Made by a program: the position numbers and the translations under genes. From contig JABYQR010000023.1 of assembly GCA_022592445.1 (NCBI GenBank), positions 178,778 to 242,777 on the forward strand: a stretch of 64,000 nt of DNA, written 5' to 3'. Below the pieces are notes generated by a model. It was not told where the DNA came from and did not search any database. It was given only the letters and a program-made list of their open reading frames with translations. The DNA comes from Cytidiella melzeri (taxonomy: Eukaryota > Basidiomycota > Agaricomycetes > Polyporales > Irpicaceae). This document shows, in pieces, positions 12,201 through 25,805 of the stretch (position 1 is its first letter; each line of letters opens with the position of its first letter).

Positions 12201-14421
12201 TGAGCCGTGAGAGAGGCGAATGTCAAAAGACACAAGACTTCAGCGTGCGGCTGCGAGGGATCACCCGGTCACGCCGCATTGAGAAACGCTGTAGATGCTG
12301 ATAGGCGGAGCCTCGGTTCCTTCGCCGCTATGGTCATTGTAACAGTAAGTTTAGCTCACAACCCTAGAAACACGCTTGTCAGAAAAGGAGATAATCGACG
12401 GAGGGCTGTCTAGCCAAAACACAAGGTTGAGAGCTCAAGATAACCGTACCAACTTTAGATAGCTACTATGAGAATCTTCACCAGCTCTGGCTTGCAGGCA
12501 CGATTATCAATATGTGCTAGACGCAGGTCGATCTGGGCGTCTACGAGGCGGCGTACTCAGAGAAGAACACATACAAAAAGTCTTTGTTTGGTCGGAACTC
12601 GAGGTAGGTCTTCATTCGGTGGCAAGCTTGATGTTATCTTTCGAGCACATGCCAGCATATGTTTTGCACCACACGGAGGAATGGCATGACATCCAGCCAA
12701 TTATGGTGTTCCCGCCAGACCGCAGCTAGGTAAACGGTTCTGGGCCTCCATTGCATTCATTGGCTATAAACTTGGTCCGGTTAGTGAGATCACCGACGTG
12801 ACACGACTTACGACTGTGGCGGCACTAGTGTGAGAGGATACCCTTCACGTCGTGTTCACCTGCGAGCCTTTTGAGAAAAAGCCACGCAATCGAACAGCGC
12901 TTCTGCTTTAACAATGACCTCGATGAACAAGACAGCTGCGGTGAATGTGATGGTGGCACACCTTGCGCACGACAGCCCATTCTTGTGCCTTGGAGCTGCA
13001 CGGGAAGTCTGTATACAATAACCACAAACGGAGACGTCTCAACAATCTCGCCTGCCACAGCAACCGCGCTTTCTTCAGATCAGCAGCACAAAAGCCGGCG
13101 GCGGAGAACTGTCAAAAAAGCGTTTAAACAATATAATTGGTGATGCGCTCGGTAGCAGTGTCAAACTTATTCACAAGCAGCAGCTGTCGTAACGCTCCAA
13201 GCTTTTCAGTCGGTGACAAAGTGCGTCAACAATTCGTTCGGCACACCGGAGACGAGGCGCAACGAGGCGGCTGGATTCCCATAATGACCGCACGATGCAA
13301 CGGCGATTACGTCGGATAGCTGTACGCCTGTGATATATATGTATGAGTAGGGCATGAGAAAAATCACCAGGTGTCTATGGTCACGATGCTCAGACATACT
13401 AGCTAACCCACAAGGATGCCCATGGTGCGAGCACTTCTCAGTCCTTGGCTATACGACCTGTATACAACCGCATGTCAATCAGTGCCATGATGCAACAGAT
13501 AAACCCACCCTGCATCCGTGCCCTGCGTATGGTGACCGGAAGTCGCCAGTGGTCTTTGAAGGTGCGTAAACCGCGCCGCAAGCCAACTGTCAGCCATGCC
13601 CCACACATGGTGCGTCTCTTCGAGGTTGATCATCCCTGGCTCACCCATTAACCTTGCCTACCCATGGGGCGGACAAAATCTACCCGATCACTTCTCCGAT
13701 GATCTCGCTGTCGTCCAATACCAGCCAGTATCCAAGAAAGACAGCCGTCTTCACACACTGTAGCAGCTTCACCCATCAAACACGAGCCCATAACTCCTGC
13801 TGGTAGCTGGCGGGAGAGGAGTAAATGAAACAGAATAAGCGGAATATTCCACGTACCTAGCTAAAATCACCACCTGACCTCCGAACTGCCAGGCTCGTCG
13901 TAATTTACACGCAACGTCAGGTTTTCCTGTGTCAGCTGTTGGCCAACAAGCCAAGAGTCGTATTAACAGCCAAAAGGCAATTGCCGCTACCAGCGGCACT
14001 CGATTGGAGCCCTCAACTTGCATTGTTCTTGTCCGTAACGAAGCCAGCGGAATCCTCAGAGACGTTGCTGTGACTCGTGACTCGAGCTTTGAAACAACGA
14101 AAGCTGTCTCTCTCAATTTCTTGTCATTGGGCTGGCGCAAGTGCATCAAGGGCCGGAACAACGACCAATTGGAGGTTTCATTTACGCGATTCTCAAAAGC
14201 CTGATGGAGAAACGTCAGCGGGATGTATTCATTTTGTTGTAGCAGGGTTCGGTCATCGTGGCATCATGGACAGGGCACCCTTACCAAATACACGATGTGA
14301 CGCTTGCTCGGTAAAGTGTCAACTGCAGTAGATGACAAGCGGATTGGACGAGCTCTCCGTTGACCAATTGGATTGAGTAGTCCAAAAAGGCACAAAAAAT
14401 TCCTCGTCAGCGTACTGCAGG
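9232..14421. other. Long intergenic stretch between two hydrophobin genes
   Basis: About 5.2 kb without a frame I can support on either strand: no domain, no clear intron chain, no transposon gene. AT-rich patches lie near 9940-10050. A word, agtaattaaaccag, occurs twice (about 10303 and 11069). Could hold noncoding RNA or old repeats. Confidence 0.45.
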
Positions 14422-14428
14422 TATATAA
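14422..14428 (+). promoter_or_regulatory. TATA box of hydrophobin gene 2
   Basis: TATATAA, 102 bp before the ATG at 14524, with a C/T-rich leader behind it. Confidence 0.7.
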
Positions 14429-14523
14429 AGCCTCTCTTACTGACCTTTCTCTCCTCAGCTCGAACAGCAACTCGATTCGAACTACACAAGACCTCACCGA
14501 CCCTTTCAACATTTTATAACACC

Positions 14524-15055
14524 ATGTTCGGCCGTGTCTCTCCCGTTGCATTCTTCTATGCGCTGTTCGCGTTCTCTCTCCTTGCGGTCGCCACCCCCTG
14601 GGGAGCCCCTCCCACAACCACAACTCCTGCAGTTACCGAGACCGTGACGGTGACTGCCGCAGGTCCCACCACCACCGTCTCCGCCGGCAACTGCAACACT
14701 GGCCCCATTCAGTGCTGCCAGAGCACCGAGGCTGTGAGTACCTTCTGCGCAATATCCATTCATAGTATCTCTTGAACGAATGCGTTGGAATCTCTAGGCG
14801 ACCTCCCCTATAGGCAGCCTTCTCCTTGGTTTGCTCGGTATTGTGGTTGACGGCATCGACGTCCTGCTCGGCATCGACTGCTCACCCATCACCGTCATCG
14901 GGATTGGTAGCGGCAGTGCTTGCTCTGCTTCCCCTGTCTGCTGCGAGGACAACGCAGTAGTGAGTGATCATCAATAGCAACAGGTTGTCATTTTACTTAC
15001 ACAAACATGATAGGGCGGCCTCATCTCCATCGGCTGCATTCCCATTACTCTCTGA
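14524..15055 (+). CDS. Class I hydrophobin
   Basis: Three exons (14524-14733, 14798-14959, 15014-15055) give 137 residues. A signal peptide (ending near LLAVATP) and a short Thr/Pro-rich linker lead to the hydrophobin domain. The eight cysteines are spaced C-x6-CC-x32-C-x13-C-x5-CC-x12-C, inside class I limits, with the classical ending [13 protein letters not shown]. Both introns sit at places typical for basidiomycete hydrophobins: after the first CC and just before the GGLISIGC ending. The protein is expected to be secreted and to form amphipathic rodlet layers on aerial hyphae or fruiting bodies. It is clearly a different subtype from the stalked hydrophobin upstream, so the pair is not a recent tandem duplicate. 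Confidence 0.95.
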
Positions 15056-15912
15056 GCAGCGCAGCTTTGATGCAGAATACGTCTTCGAGATTGCATAGGA
15101 CTGTCAGGCCCTCGATATATAGTTCTGATGATTCGCGAAGTGACCTTGCTTGTATTCGACTAAGTACTTGTAAAAGCTATACACGACGTCGTTGAATGTT
15201 ATGACCATGCCCAAACTGTGGAGCTCGACCTGGGCTGACATTATGTCGGGAGCCTTTCTGAAGAGAGAGAAATGTGTATGATGGCAAATTTCATTGGATG
15301 CGTTGAGCTGTAAGTGGCTTGGTCGGCCGCCGCTTATAAGTTATGAAATGTGGATGCATGAGACTCACCCTATAGGTCTTCACAATGGACATAACATTTC
15401 TCCTCACGGTATATTGCATCACACCAGTTGCTTTGAGATAGGAGTAGGTTTGAAGTAGAGGCTGGCGGTGGATGGGAGTGAGTGCACGCCGTCAAGTAAA
15501 ACGTCGGCGAGTTGCTTGAGGCTAGCGCGCGTAAATTACTACGTACCGCCGACTCCAGCACTTCAAAGCGTCGAACTTCATGGTCGTTGCGAACGCAATT
15601 TCTAATCCTTGAGCTTTACTTGGTCCGTGTTCTCCGTCGTCAAAGGCAGCTTGATTCACTCAACGATGCCCGTTCGGGCGTTGTGGGTCCCCATAGGCGC
15701 AGCGTCCATCGGGAAGCTCGCCGCTACGAGCAAATCTGACAGCGTTTGTAGGACATAGTACAAAAAGTCACAGGACGGCTAGAAATACATGGTATGGTAG
15801 AGGAGCCAAACGTACAAATCTATGTCTGCGAATACAGTGTCAATACCCCAGGGATACACTCAGTGAACACTAACTCTCTACAGAGTTCACAAGTCCATAT
15901 GATACACGACCC
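15056..15912. other. Intergenic, no gene seen
   Basis: Between the hydrophobin 3' end and the 3' end of the Kre9-like gene. Nothing recognisable. Confidence 0.5.
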
Positions 15913-16746
15913 TTAAAGAGCCATAGTGATCCCGATAACGGCGGGCCAGATGATAAATACCAGTCTAAACTTGAGGCGTTCGTAGTCCACGCATAGTATA
16001 GCACTGCCAGCAGAGGAATGTGGGCCGCGATGATGTCGTAGAAAGTCTTCTTCCTCTTCTGCACTGATGGGAGGGATCGTGCTGGATGCAGATGGCTGAG
16101 GGTAAGAAGATGATGGAGTAGTATGCGGTAAGAGGGTTGCAGTGCCTGTGCGAGAAATGCCAGCTGTCGTGTTAGGTGTAGTAGGTGCGAGGGAGTCTTG
16201 CTTAGGGCCATTGGATCCCTTAAATGGTGCTGTCGTATTATCTCCATTCGCCGATACGTTGGCCATGCCAACTATGGTAAACGACGCAGTGAAGACCGGC
16301 ACTGGCAGTTTCTTGCCGCTGAACATGATGTAGCTGCAATATACATCCGATTGTCAGCTTGCAACCCAAGTAGATGTGCGTACCACCCACTAGTCTGAGC
16401 CGTCGTGACCCCACGAAGGCGAAATCCATGTGCTGACTGATTTGCTGTCTGCGTCGACGTCTTCAGCTAGCGTTGCCACGAGAGTCTGATAGCATACAAG
16501 ATATGTGAGTGGTAGCAGTATGTTGACCATTATACAACGGCTTACATCTGTGCCAGAGTACAGCTGAACGTCAATCTTTCCAAGTTTCGAGAGTTTAGGC
16601 TGTGACTTGTCGTCCGTCCAGGTTACCGATTCCGAACGCCCAGCAGTCCAGACAGAGTTCGCAACAGGAGAAGTGCCGTAGATTCCAGCTAGGGCTGTCG
16701 ATGCACAGGCGAGGTTGACCGACAGCAATAGGGGGATGTACCGCAT
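15913..16746 (-). CDS. Kre9/Knh1-like cell-wall surface protein
   Basis: Three exons (16746-16546, 16485-16391, 16333-15913) give 238 residues in frame. A signal peptide (MRYIPLLLSVNLACASTALA) is followed by the Kre9/Knh1-like N-terminal domain: SPVANSVWTAGRSESVTW, then a KIDVQLYSGTD strand, then SPSWGHDGSDYYIMFSG across the second splice. The remaining half is Ser/Thr/Pro-rich. It ends with a hydrophobic segment (LVFIIWPAVIGITMAL) that may be a GPI-anchor signal, although a charged stretch before it is unusual and a further intron there cannot be excluded. Family members act in beta-1,6-glucan or cell-wall assembly at the surface. It is transcribed divergently from the BEACH gene. Confidence 0.78.
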
Positions 16747-17091
16747 GCTTTCTTGGATAAAGAACCAAGTAATGGGCACTGAGAGACCGAGGATTCCAGG
16801 TGTAAAGGAGCGGAAGTTGCAGACTACGTAGTCAGGCGATACGTGTGAGTACGAGCCAAATGGCGCCAAGTCCAGACTGGCTGCAAGTTGAGACGAAACA
16901 GAAACAGCGACAGAATTTCAAGACAAGGAGGATGAGAGCAAGTACCAGATTCGAACTGAATCTGACATGGTCACAGCGTGACGAATGGGCACGTGCTGTG
17001 ATCTATACGCGTCAACCCTGTCACATCCGTCGGTGCAGGCTTGCACTGGTTTGCCCGCCATCTTTCCCTACGACGGCGGCGACTCTCGCAT
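16747..17091. other. Shared divergent promoter region
   Basis: 345 bp between the starts of the Kre9-like and BEACH genes. No TATA box stands out; an open frame at 16845 on the plus strand has no recognisable content. Confidence 0.4.
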
Positions 17092-20000
17092 ATGCTGCGC
17101 TCCTTACTCTCGCCTCTCAGCGATCGGTTCATACCCAGTCCTAGACCAAATATTAGTCTAGCTCCGCACACAGAGGATATATTTTCTCCTGAAGACTTCG
17201 CCAAAGATGTGCTGGTGGAGGTGATGCGGAATGCTGTCGAGCGACTCAAGCTCGCCGAAGGGCTGAACGCACGGTCAGAGGTACTATAGCATCTTGTCGG
17301 GTTTATTAGAGTTGAGTATCGATGTTATATAGGTGCTTGTCGAGATACATGGTATTATGGTCCAGGATGCATGCACGAAGGACGTATTTCGCGAGAAGGA
17401 TGGCTTCCTCGTCATGATGAGCGTATTGTCGACTATTCAGCCTGCGCACTCCTGGTCGATTGCATCTTCCGGAGATCCCATTGTTCACGAGGTCTTGGAA
17501 GCAGTGAGACTTGTGTTTGCCATCATCTCGGAGGCCATGGACGACCACCAGGACAACGCAGTGTTTTTCGAGGTCTGCCCATTCGCAACGTGCGGCTATC
17601 TCTCTCTCTGACGAGTCGCAGCGCTCTGTTGGGCTTATGTCGCTAGGTCAGGCTTTGAGCACACTTGTCTCGGACGAAAGGACTGTGGAACAAACCCTGG
17701 GTTTCTTGGTTTCGTTTGCGCTGCACAACTTCTCGCTGTCTAGCTTGTTCATCCAGGGGGAGAACTTTACGTACGAAGACATTGACTCCGAGTTACACAA
17801 CCTTGGTCCAATGATGAAGTTCATCCGCTATCCTGGTGCCCTCAAAGTGATGCACACCTCATTGCCACTTCTTCCGCAGTCTCAGGCGCCGCGACTACGC
17901 TATACTTCCCTCAAACTACTGGAACGTCTTGCGCACCATAGTCATCGAAACCACGCGATTCTGAACACCTTGAATCTCGTAGGCAGTCTGTTTGACGCGT
18001 ACTGCGAAAGCAGAGGTACCAAAGACGAGCATCATCCTTTCCCCAAGCAAGAACGTCAAGTTATTGCGCGTCTCTTGAAACGACTATTGGAGCTTGGCGT
18101 AGATACCGAGGTGGCCAAGTCTATCTTTCAACGTGCTGTCACTTCGGACGATGGTCTAGACGGTGACGTGCTGGAAGTTCTTCGTGCGGGCTTGAAAGTC
18201 AGGTGGCCAGAACATATGTCTCTGGAACGGCAGGCTGCAATTACTGTCCCTGTGAGCTCTGGACTACCGAGCACAGGTTTTACATTCATGGTATTTCTGG
18301 ACCTCCGTGCAGAGGTGGCGAGTACTGAAAGCATGTTTAGATCTGGCTGCGAGTGGAGAAATTCCCAGAAGATTCGGTTCAAGATGTCTTCTCCTTCTGC
18401 CAGGGTTCCAAGGTTCTCTTCTCGCTGCACATGCGTCCCAGTGGCCGATTATTCTGCCGAAGTTCAAGTACAGTGGAATGCCCAGATTTTAGTCCTATTT
18501 TGCAACTGTCTCGGTGGACACATATCTCCTTAGTTCATCATCCACACCGTGCACAAGCGCCTACAATACGTAAGTGCACAAAGCTGACAACGTCGGAAGC
18601 TGAGCTCACATTTACGTTAGGTTTATTCATTGACGGGGTGTTGAGTGACGCAGTCAATTGGCAGTACCCCAAGATGGATATGGCGACAAAGCTAGGGCAC
18701 TACACTGTTGGTGATCTGAGCGAGTCAGGCAAAATGAGCTGGTCCATAGCTTCTGCATATATCATCTCCACTGCTTTAGGTAAGGTTTCTCACCATTGCG
18801 GGCACGTTTCTTATGATTCTTGCACAGGTGACGACGTCCCACGATTCGTTCAGCATCTTGGTCCACGCTACACAGGTCGATTCCAGGCTGACGATCTCGT
18901 CAAATTTATGACATACGAAGCGTCGACTTCACTCAGCATATTCCTCAGCACCGTTGCCCAATCGAAGAAGACTTCCTCTATGTCTGCGCTTATCAAAGGC
19001 GGCTTGGGCATCAGCGCAAATTCGGTGATAGTCATACTCACTCCCAGCACACCAATCCCGCTTGGCGCTGCGAATTCAGCTTCGACAACTTTCGAGTCTG
19101 TGGACGACAGGGCGACCATATCCATGAATGGTGATGTGATGATGGTACGGAGTATCTGTTTGGACCTTTCGATGTGGCGACTAGGAGGCGCAGCTATTCC
19201 TCTGCGGCTGGTTCAACTCGCGAAGGTATGCCTTTTATCCTGACTTTTTTTTTCACATGCTTCCCTGAACTAGGTCAATCTGCCCAGACCTCACACGAGT
19301 TATCAAGGACACTGGCCATTCTCGCCAACGGCATGCGAAATGACTGGCAAAACTCGGACGACATGGAACGCCTACGTGAGTACCAACGATCGTCTGCGTG
19401 CCTATCTGCCTGACAGTATATGTAGGTGGCTATGAGATATTAGCAGATATCTTGCGTAGCAAGAGCGAGCTGATCAATATGACAAGCTTTGAAACGTTGT
19501 TTGAGTTCCTCGGGCTAAGCTTCAGAATACCGGAGTGAGTCGTGCAACTGAAAGGTCTCATCATCGTCTCATGGATATGCTTTCGGTAGCCATTCGACCA
19601 TCGTGAATACCGCCGCATATCGAGTTATTGCTCTTGACTTGCAGCTATGGGCTCATACGCGGACAGAAATTCAGCATGCGCATCTGGAACATTTTACCAT
19701 GCTTCTACAAACCAGCAAGTACAAGAGATTCAATTTAAAGCAAAGACTTTCCAAGTGGGATGTAGTGCGGAAGTTCCTGTACGCTATTCAGGCGGACTGG
19801 TACCAGCTGGAGGCTACACCCTGGCTTATCGACAAGCTGGGACTCATCGCACGATCAGACTTTTCGTCTGACAACACCATCAAGCCAATCGTGGCGTATT
19901 TGGCAGCTAATCTCCATCCAGGTTGGTGCTGCGTATTTCAGTATAGATTGACTGACGCCACAACGTGCGTTAATTCAGAAATCCCAGACGTTGAATCACC

Positions 20001-23000
20001 TCATTCTATGGTTTCCGGTCAAACAAACGTGCGGCTGAAAGCGGAACAAGTTCTTCAGATGTTTGTCTCTGTACTGCAGACGTCTGCGTCGTTTGCCAAG
20101 TTCGCTTCCGCACTTCCTGTTGCGCGTATCTGCTTACTGCTCCTCGGTGACAAGCCCTCACCCATAACCGCTACTTCGGTACTCCGCATCGTCGAGATCT
20201 GTCTGAAAGCCTCGAATTCTTTCATCCGCAAATTCGAGCTTGTGAGTGGCTGGAACATCTTGAAGACTGTACTTCCATTCGCTTGGTCACCCAGCGTACA
20301 GGCGGCAGCGATGGACATCTTGATGGCGGCTCCCACCCCTGACAACTCCGCTCATCTTACGGTAGTTTGCCCGCAGATTTTGCCTGCCATATTTGCATGC
20401 TTGAACGCCGACCTTCTGATCATCACAGGCTCGCCGTCTGATAATTTAGATTATCGTGGTATGTCCAAGTATTGGTCTATTTTGTGTGGCTAACACGACC
20501 ATCAATGTACAGATGCTGTGGATGCAGGCCCTTGCACAGAGCATTTGTTGGAAGAGCTCATCAACCTTCACTCGTCCAGTACTACTTTCCGGCACACATT
20601 TCAATCTCAGACAACATCCCAAGCATTTGTGGAAGCTTTCAGCTCGTTCATTTCTTCTGCAGCACATCTAGCCAATCGAGAAGCTACAGTCGTTCGTATC
20701 ATCGAGAAAATGAGCCACCTCGCTTTAAGCGTCGCTTTGAGTGATGTCGTTGGGTCTCATCAGAAACAAGAGGTAAGTCCTTGCTTTCCTATTCGATATC
20801 TGTTCACCGAACGTATAATAGATCATGGACATCTTTCATCGTGCGGAAGCGTTACTTGCGCCATCTGGAACACATACCCCTTGTCATGAGGCTCGTGGAT
20901 CATTAGCACAACGCATCAAGGCCAGGCGAACGCCTTCCTCAAGGCTTAACGTCAATCTAGGAGAGCGAACAGTGCAAAGATCCATGACCAGAATCCATGA
21001 TTGGAGAAAAACTGTAACGGCAACGGAGTACAAGCGTCTTCGCAAAACCACTCTAGACATGTAAGTCTTTTGGTCATATTTGCCTATCTCTATGCTTAGT
21101 CATGTAGGCGAGAGCAGAGGCGCCAAATCACAGCTCTGACCGATTGGGTGAGGGCGCTGGCTGCTGAACGGGGCATATGGCCTATTCAGCTAGAGAGCGA
21201 TGCCAAGTGGAGGTTGGACGAGTCTGAAGGACCGTATCGAGTGAGGTATGAATTCCACTACATCTATCGACGACTCATAAACTGACCACGAGTAATCAGG
21301 AAGAAGCTGGAGCCAGAGCTCGAGAAGGCATTTGTGCTCAAGATAAGCAACAGCGTGATGCGAGACAGGGTGCAGGAACCTCCCTCGGAAGTGCAGTCTT
21401 TTGTGGGAAGCGAAGCGCCGCCATGGGCAGAGCCGTACGACATCTCGTCAGAGAACGAGGGTAAGCGCAGTTTTCTGCATACGATAACCTCACTTATTCA
21501 GAGTAGACGCATATCTTCACGAGGACGTCGTTGACGACAAGCATCGACGTGTTCGGCACGAGCTAGAACCTGGAGATGTAATCGAGGCTGCCGAGACGGT
21601 CGCTAGAATCTCAGGCATAGATGCTACTCGTAAGTTGACTCCTAACGATTGGTCCCTTTGTTAACATCAAACTAGCTGGGCTGCTGATATTCGGGCAGAC
21701 ACACCTCTACATGCTGGATGGATTGGTGCAGAATGAGGATGGTGAGGTTATTGAGGCTAGCGAAGCGCCGCCAAATCTGTTCTTTGTACCCGGTAGTAAA
21801 CTGGGCTTGGATAGGACACAAAGAGCCCAACGATGGTATGCAGATTGTACAATGGGAGCTCTCATGCTATGTACCATGGCTGACCAATTTCACCTTTAGG
21901 CCGTACGACCAGCTCGCCAATTTCAGCGATCGGTCTTTCTTATTTCGAAATGTCGCGTGAGTTGTCAAGACTGGTCTATGCCAATGATTGCTGACAGTAA
22001 CTCAGTCTTGAGCTGTATTTCAAAGACAGCTGTTCGCTATTGGTTGTATTTCTGGACAAACAAAAGAGGCAGGTGATTGACGAGAAACTGTCATCCCTCC
22101 TTGCTGGTTATCCTAGTGAAACGCTCACTCCAGGCTTCCTTAAGTCCCCGATGTTGGGACGGCTCAGTGCTCGGGTGACTGCCACGATGAGTGCCAAGAT
22201 TCTGACGGGATTTAGGCCGGATGAACTTGCGACGGCACAGCGGAAATGGCAAGCAAGAGAGATTTCGAACGTGAGTTGTGATTTGGATTCTAACAGCGTT
22301 CAGTTGTTCATGATGTGCCCCAGTTCACGTACATCAGCATTCTGAACCAAGTTTCTGGTCGGACTGCGAGCGACGCCACTCAATATCCCGTTTTTCGTCA
22401 GTGAATCTCCTCATCGATATTTGCTATAGCTTATACCTAGGATAGCTTGGGTCATTCAGGACTACACATCCCAGACGCTAGACTTGGACGCTGTCAGTAC
22501 TTACCGAGAGTAAGTCCATGAGGTTCAAAGGTGAGTATTCAACTGACACGATCAACAGCCTATCAAAGCCAATGGGCGCCCTTACGCCTTCAAGGAAGGA
22601 AGCTGCAGAGGCACGATACGCTGCGCTTGAAAGTGTCGATGAGAAGCCCTTTCATTATGGCACTCATTTTAGCTCTTCCATGATTGTGTGCCACTTTCTG
22701 ATTAGGCTGGAGCCCTTCTCGCACATGTTCAAAACACTTCAGGTAAGTACTGCCCTGCATAGGTGTCGGCCACATGATGAGCAGCTCTTTTCGTCTTTTA
22801 GGGCGGTGACTGGGACTTGCCTGATCGTCTTTTCAGGTAAATTACATTCACATGGTCTCACGCGCAGTCCTGACTATATGCGATTTAGCGATATGAGACG
22901 CGCTTGGGAGTCGGCTTCAAGTGATCTCAGAGGCGACGTTCGTGAATTAATACCCGAGTTCTACACATGCCCTGAGTACGTCTATTCTGAATTTTGTCGT

Positions 23001-24712
23001 TGATCGGAGCTGACTATTCGTTCAGGTTCTTGGAGAACTCAGCTCACCTCGACTTTGGCGTGCAGCAGAGCAATGGTGAACGGATACATCACGTGAAACT
23101 TCCTTCGTGGGCTAAGGACGATCCTTTACTCTTTGTGACGCTGAATCGCCAGGTAAGCTGCATCGTGCCACCGAATGTAATCACTCAGTTCATTCAAACG
23201 TACTAGGCTATCGAGAGCGACTGTGTCAGCAGGAATTTGCCATGCTGGATCGACCTCATATGGGGCTGGAGACAACGGGACCCTGCATCTCTCAACGTCT
23301 TTCACCCACTCAGCTACGAGGGCTCAATTGGTTAGTATGGGAGTCTCGTGAAAAACTCTTCTGATAAGATGCCTAGATCTTGACAGTATCACGGACGACC
23401 TTGAGAGAGAAGCAACTGTGGGCATTATCCATAATTGTATGTAGGCCTTAGATGTGTTCTGGTCTAATTTTGTCGCTGACATCCATTCAGTTGGTCAAAC
23501 TCCCCGGAAACTCTTCAACACTCCCCATCCTGAGCGGATGATGCATGGTACATCTACTCTGCCTATTGGTTCGATTTACGGCATCCCAGAGGACTATCAC
23601 CTTCTCACGCAAGGAACGAAGGTCATCAAAGGTTAAATACATTTGGCTATCAAGAAAGACATATCACTAACTTCTCTTGACTATTGACAAAGACCTTGGC
23701 AGTGCTGGTGCTGTTTGCGAGCTCGTTGTTGACATGATCGGAGAGAGAATCATACCATGTGCAGAGCGAAATCTCGCCGTGCCATCGCACCCCCACGAGG
23801 TGGTTGAATGGGATCCAGGCTATGCACCCGCAGGCGAGCTGAGAGTTCTGGTCGACAAGAAGGTGGTCCAGGTTGTTGAGGCTGCCCTGTGCTCCTGCGC
23901 GGCGTTCGCAGATGCGGACACCTTAGTCAGCGGCTCGACAGATTACACTGTTCGTCTATGGAAGCTTGCTCGAGGACAAGCTGCAGGCTCGCGTCCACTG
24001 GCTGTGAATCTCACTCACATCATGCGTGCACATACCGCTCCTGTGACTTGTGTCACAGCTTCCCGAGCGTGGTCTGTTGTGGTTTCTGGCTCTGAAGACG
24101 GTAGCGCTGCTCTCTGGGATCTCCATCGGGGCGTTTACGTTCGATCCATTTGGCACGGACATGGTCAGGAGCACGGTGTACATCTCGCAGCAGTTCAGGA
24201 TAGCTCGGTAGACCTACTGCAGATCACTTCAACCCACGATCGACACTGACGGTATCTCTTTAGGGCTGCATTGCGACATGCTCGCGGGAGAGACTGTGGC
24301 TGCATACTCTCAACGCCAGGCCTATCGCTGTCCTCGACCTTTCGGAAGGTGCAATGTCGCCTATCTACCCTCCCATCACCGCGCTCGCGTTCCACGAGCG
24401 AGAGTATTCAAAAATAGGAGTTATCGCCACCGGTTCTCCAGACGGTACCATCAGCTTCCGCACCTGGAATGCCGACCGCACGCCAGAGGGCGAGAAGGCG
24501 AAGTGGGAGTTTGTGACTCTTAAGAAAATGAAGATCAAGAGTGCGGAAAAGAGTGCAAGAGGCGTCACGCCGTGTGTGACTGCATTGCAGTTTGTTGGGT
24601 AAGCTTCCCTGGCAGCTCCTCTCAAATAGCATGAAGCTGAGATCGTTTCAGAGAAAACCTTTACCACGGAGAGGATTCGGGTAAAGTCTATTGCTGGACT
24701 CTACCCGAGTGA
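17092..24712 (+). CDS. BEACH-domain WD40 protein (Bph1/LYST-like)
   Basis: Thirty exons could be chained with consistent phase, giving 2,034 residues. The N-terminal 1,300 residues are helical with a concanavalin-like insert ([13 protein letters not shown]...[16 protein letters not shown]). A PH-BEACH segment follows: [18 protein letters not shown], then [14 protein letters not shown]...YPVFPWVIQDY...[23 protein letters not shown] and the [12 protein letters not shown] end. WD40 repeats close the protein ([30 protein letters not shown]). BEACH proteins control membrane trafficking, lysosome or vacuole size and autophagy; yeast Bph1 is the size-matched relative. The start is the first ATG in the first coding exon; an extra upstream exon is possible. 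No break was found in any domain. Several introns needed non-obvious acceptors (19287, 21503), chosen by homology. Confidence 0.9.
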
Positions 24713-25110
24713 GCCATGGTGTTCATAGTGAATTGTCAGTGCATGGCTATGCAGGTTTGGTATATATACAGTAAGACTCAGTGGTCTTGTATATCTCGCA
24801 CTTTACTACACTCACCTTGTACACAATATGCCGGTATTTATATTGATCAATAAACAGTACTTTCATACAGAAGAGAGAGATTGATGAGACATACGATGGC
24901 ATTCTCAAGTCAAGCAAAACTTCAGACAATAGTGCGGATCGAGAGCACAAAGCGAGTGGGGCGCGACCACGGAGCAGATCATACCACATAGGGCATGAAT
25001 CTGATGCGCGTCGCGCGGCGACATATGGATCATCATTGACGACATACGATACAAAGGATGATGGCCGTAATTTTGAAGCAGGCAGTCTGCGGTGATGCGA
25101 AGGCTACAGA
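24713..25110. other. Intergenic between convergent genes
   Basis: 3' untranslated regions of the BEACH gene and of RPS14. No coding signal. Confidence 0.5.
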
Positions 25111-25805
25111 TCAGAGACGACGACCACGGCGACCACCCTAAGTATAGCAAAGTACAGATTAGATATGTATTTCGCGCTATATTGATTGTGAGAACTCGTA
25201 CCTTGCGACGAGTAGAGTCGGTGGGCACGGGTGTTACATCCTCAATACGACCGATGCGCATGCCAGCACGGGCAAGGGCACGAAGGGCACTCTGCGCACC
25301 AGGACCAGGGGTCTTGGTACCAGTTCCACCAGTTGCACGCAGCTTGACGTGGAGACCGGTGATGCCAACCTCACGGCAACGAGCAGCGACATCCTGAGCA
25401 GCCAACATGGCAGCGTAGGGAGAGGACTCGTCACGATCGGCCTTGACCTTCATGCCACCTATTCCAGAGATAGACTGCATTGAGCCTCGACCTCAGATTT
25501 GAGTGACCGAGTACGCACCAGTCACACGAGAGATGGTTTCCTTCCCTGAAAGATCGGTAACATGGACGAAGGTATCGTTGAAAGACGCGTAGATTCGAGC
25601 AACACCAAAGACGAGTTCGCCCTCGCTGACCTGGGGGCCGAGAGAGACGGCGTTTTCAGGTTGGGCTGTCTTGGTCTTCTTGGGAGGCTACATCAATGAG
25701 AGTGACATCCATACGTTAGCGACACCATCCATTGGCTAAACAGTCACTTTGGCTAGCTGCAAGAAGCCCAGAGCACCTGTTACATAGAACGAACGTACTT
25801 ACCAT
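25111..25805 (-). CDS. RPS14: Ribosomal protein uS11 (40S S14)
   Basis: Four exons (25805-25803, 25687-25519, 25458-25202, 25137-25111) give 151 residues, the length of human RPS14. The first exon holds only the ATG, followed by GTAAGT. The next begins PPKKTK. The strongly conserved stretches [37 protein letters not shown] and the basic GGRRGRRL end identify uS11, a core protein of the small-subunit platform that contacts 18S rRNA and mRNA near the E site. The gene is complete. It shares an 875-bp divergent intergenic region with the first ABC transporter. Confidence 0.97.

Noticed and set aside
17041..17091. Upstream extension of the BEACH protein
   Set aside because: The frame opens at TTG and has no ATG before 17092; an upstream exon remains possible but is not shown.
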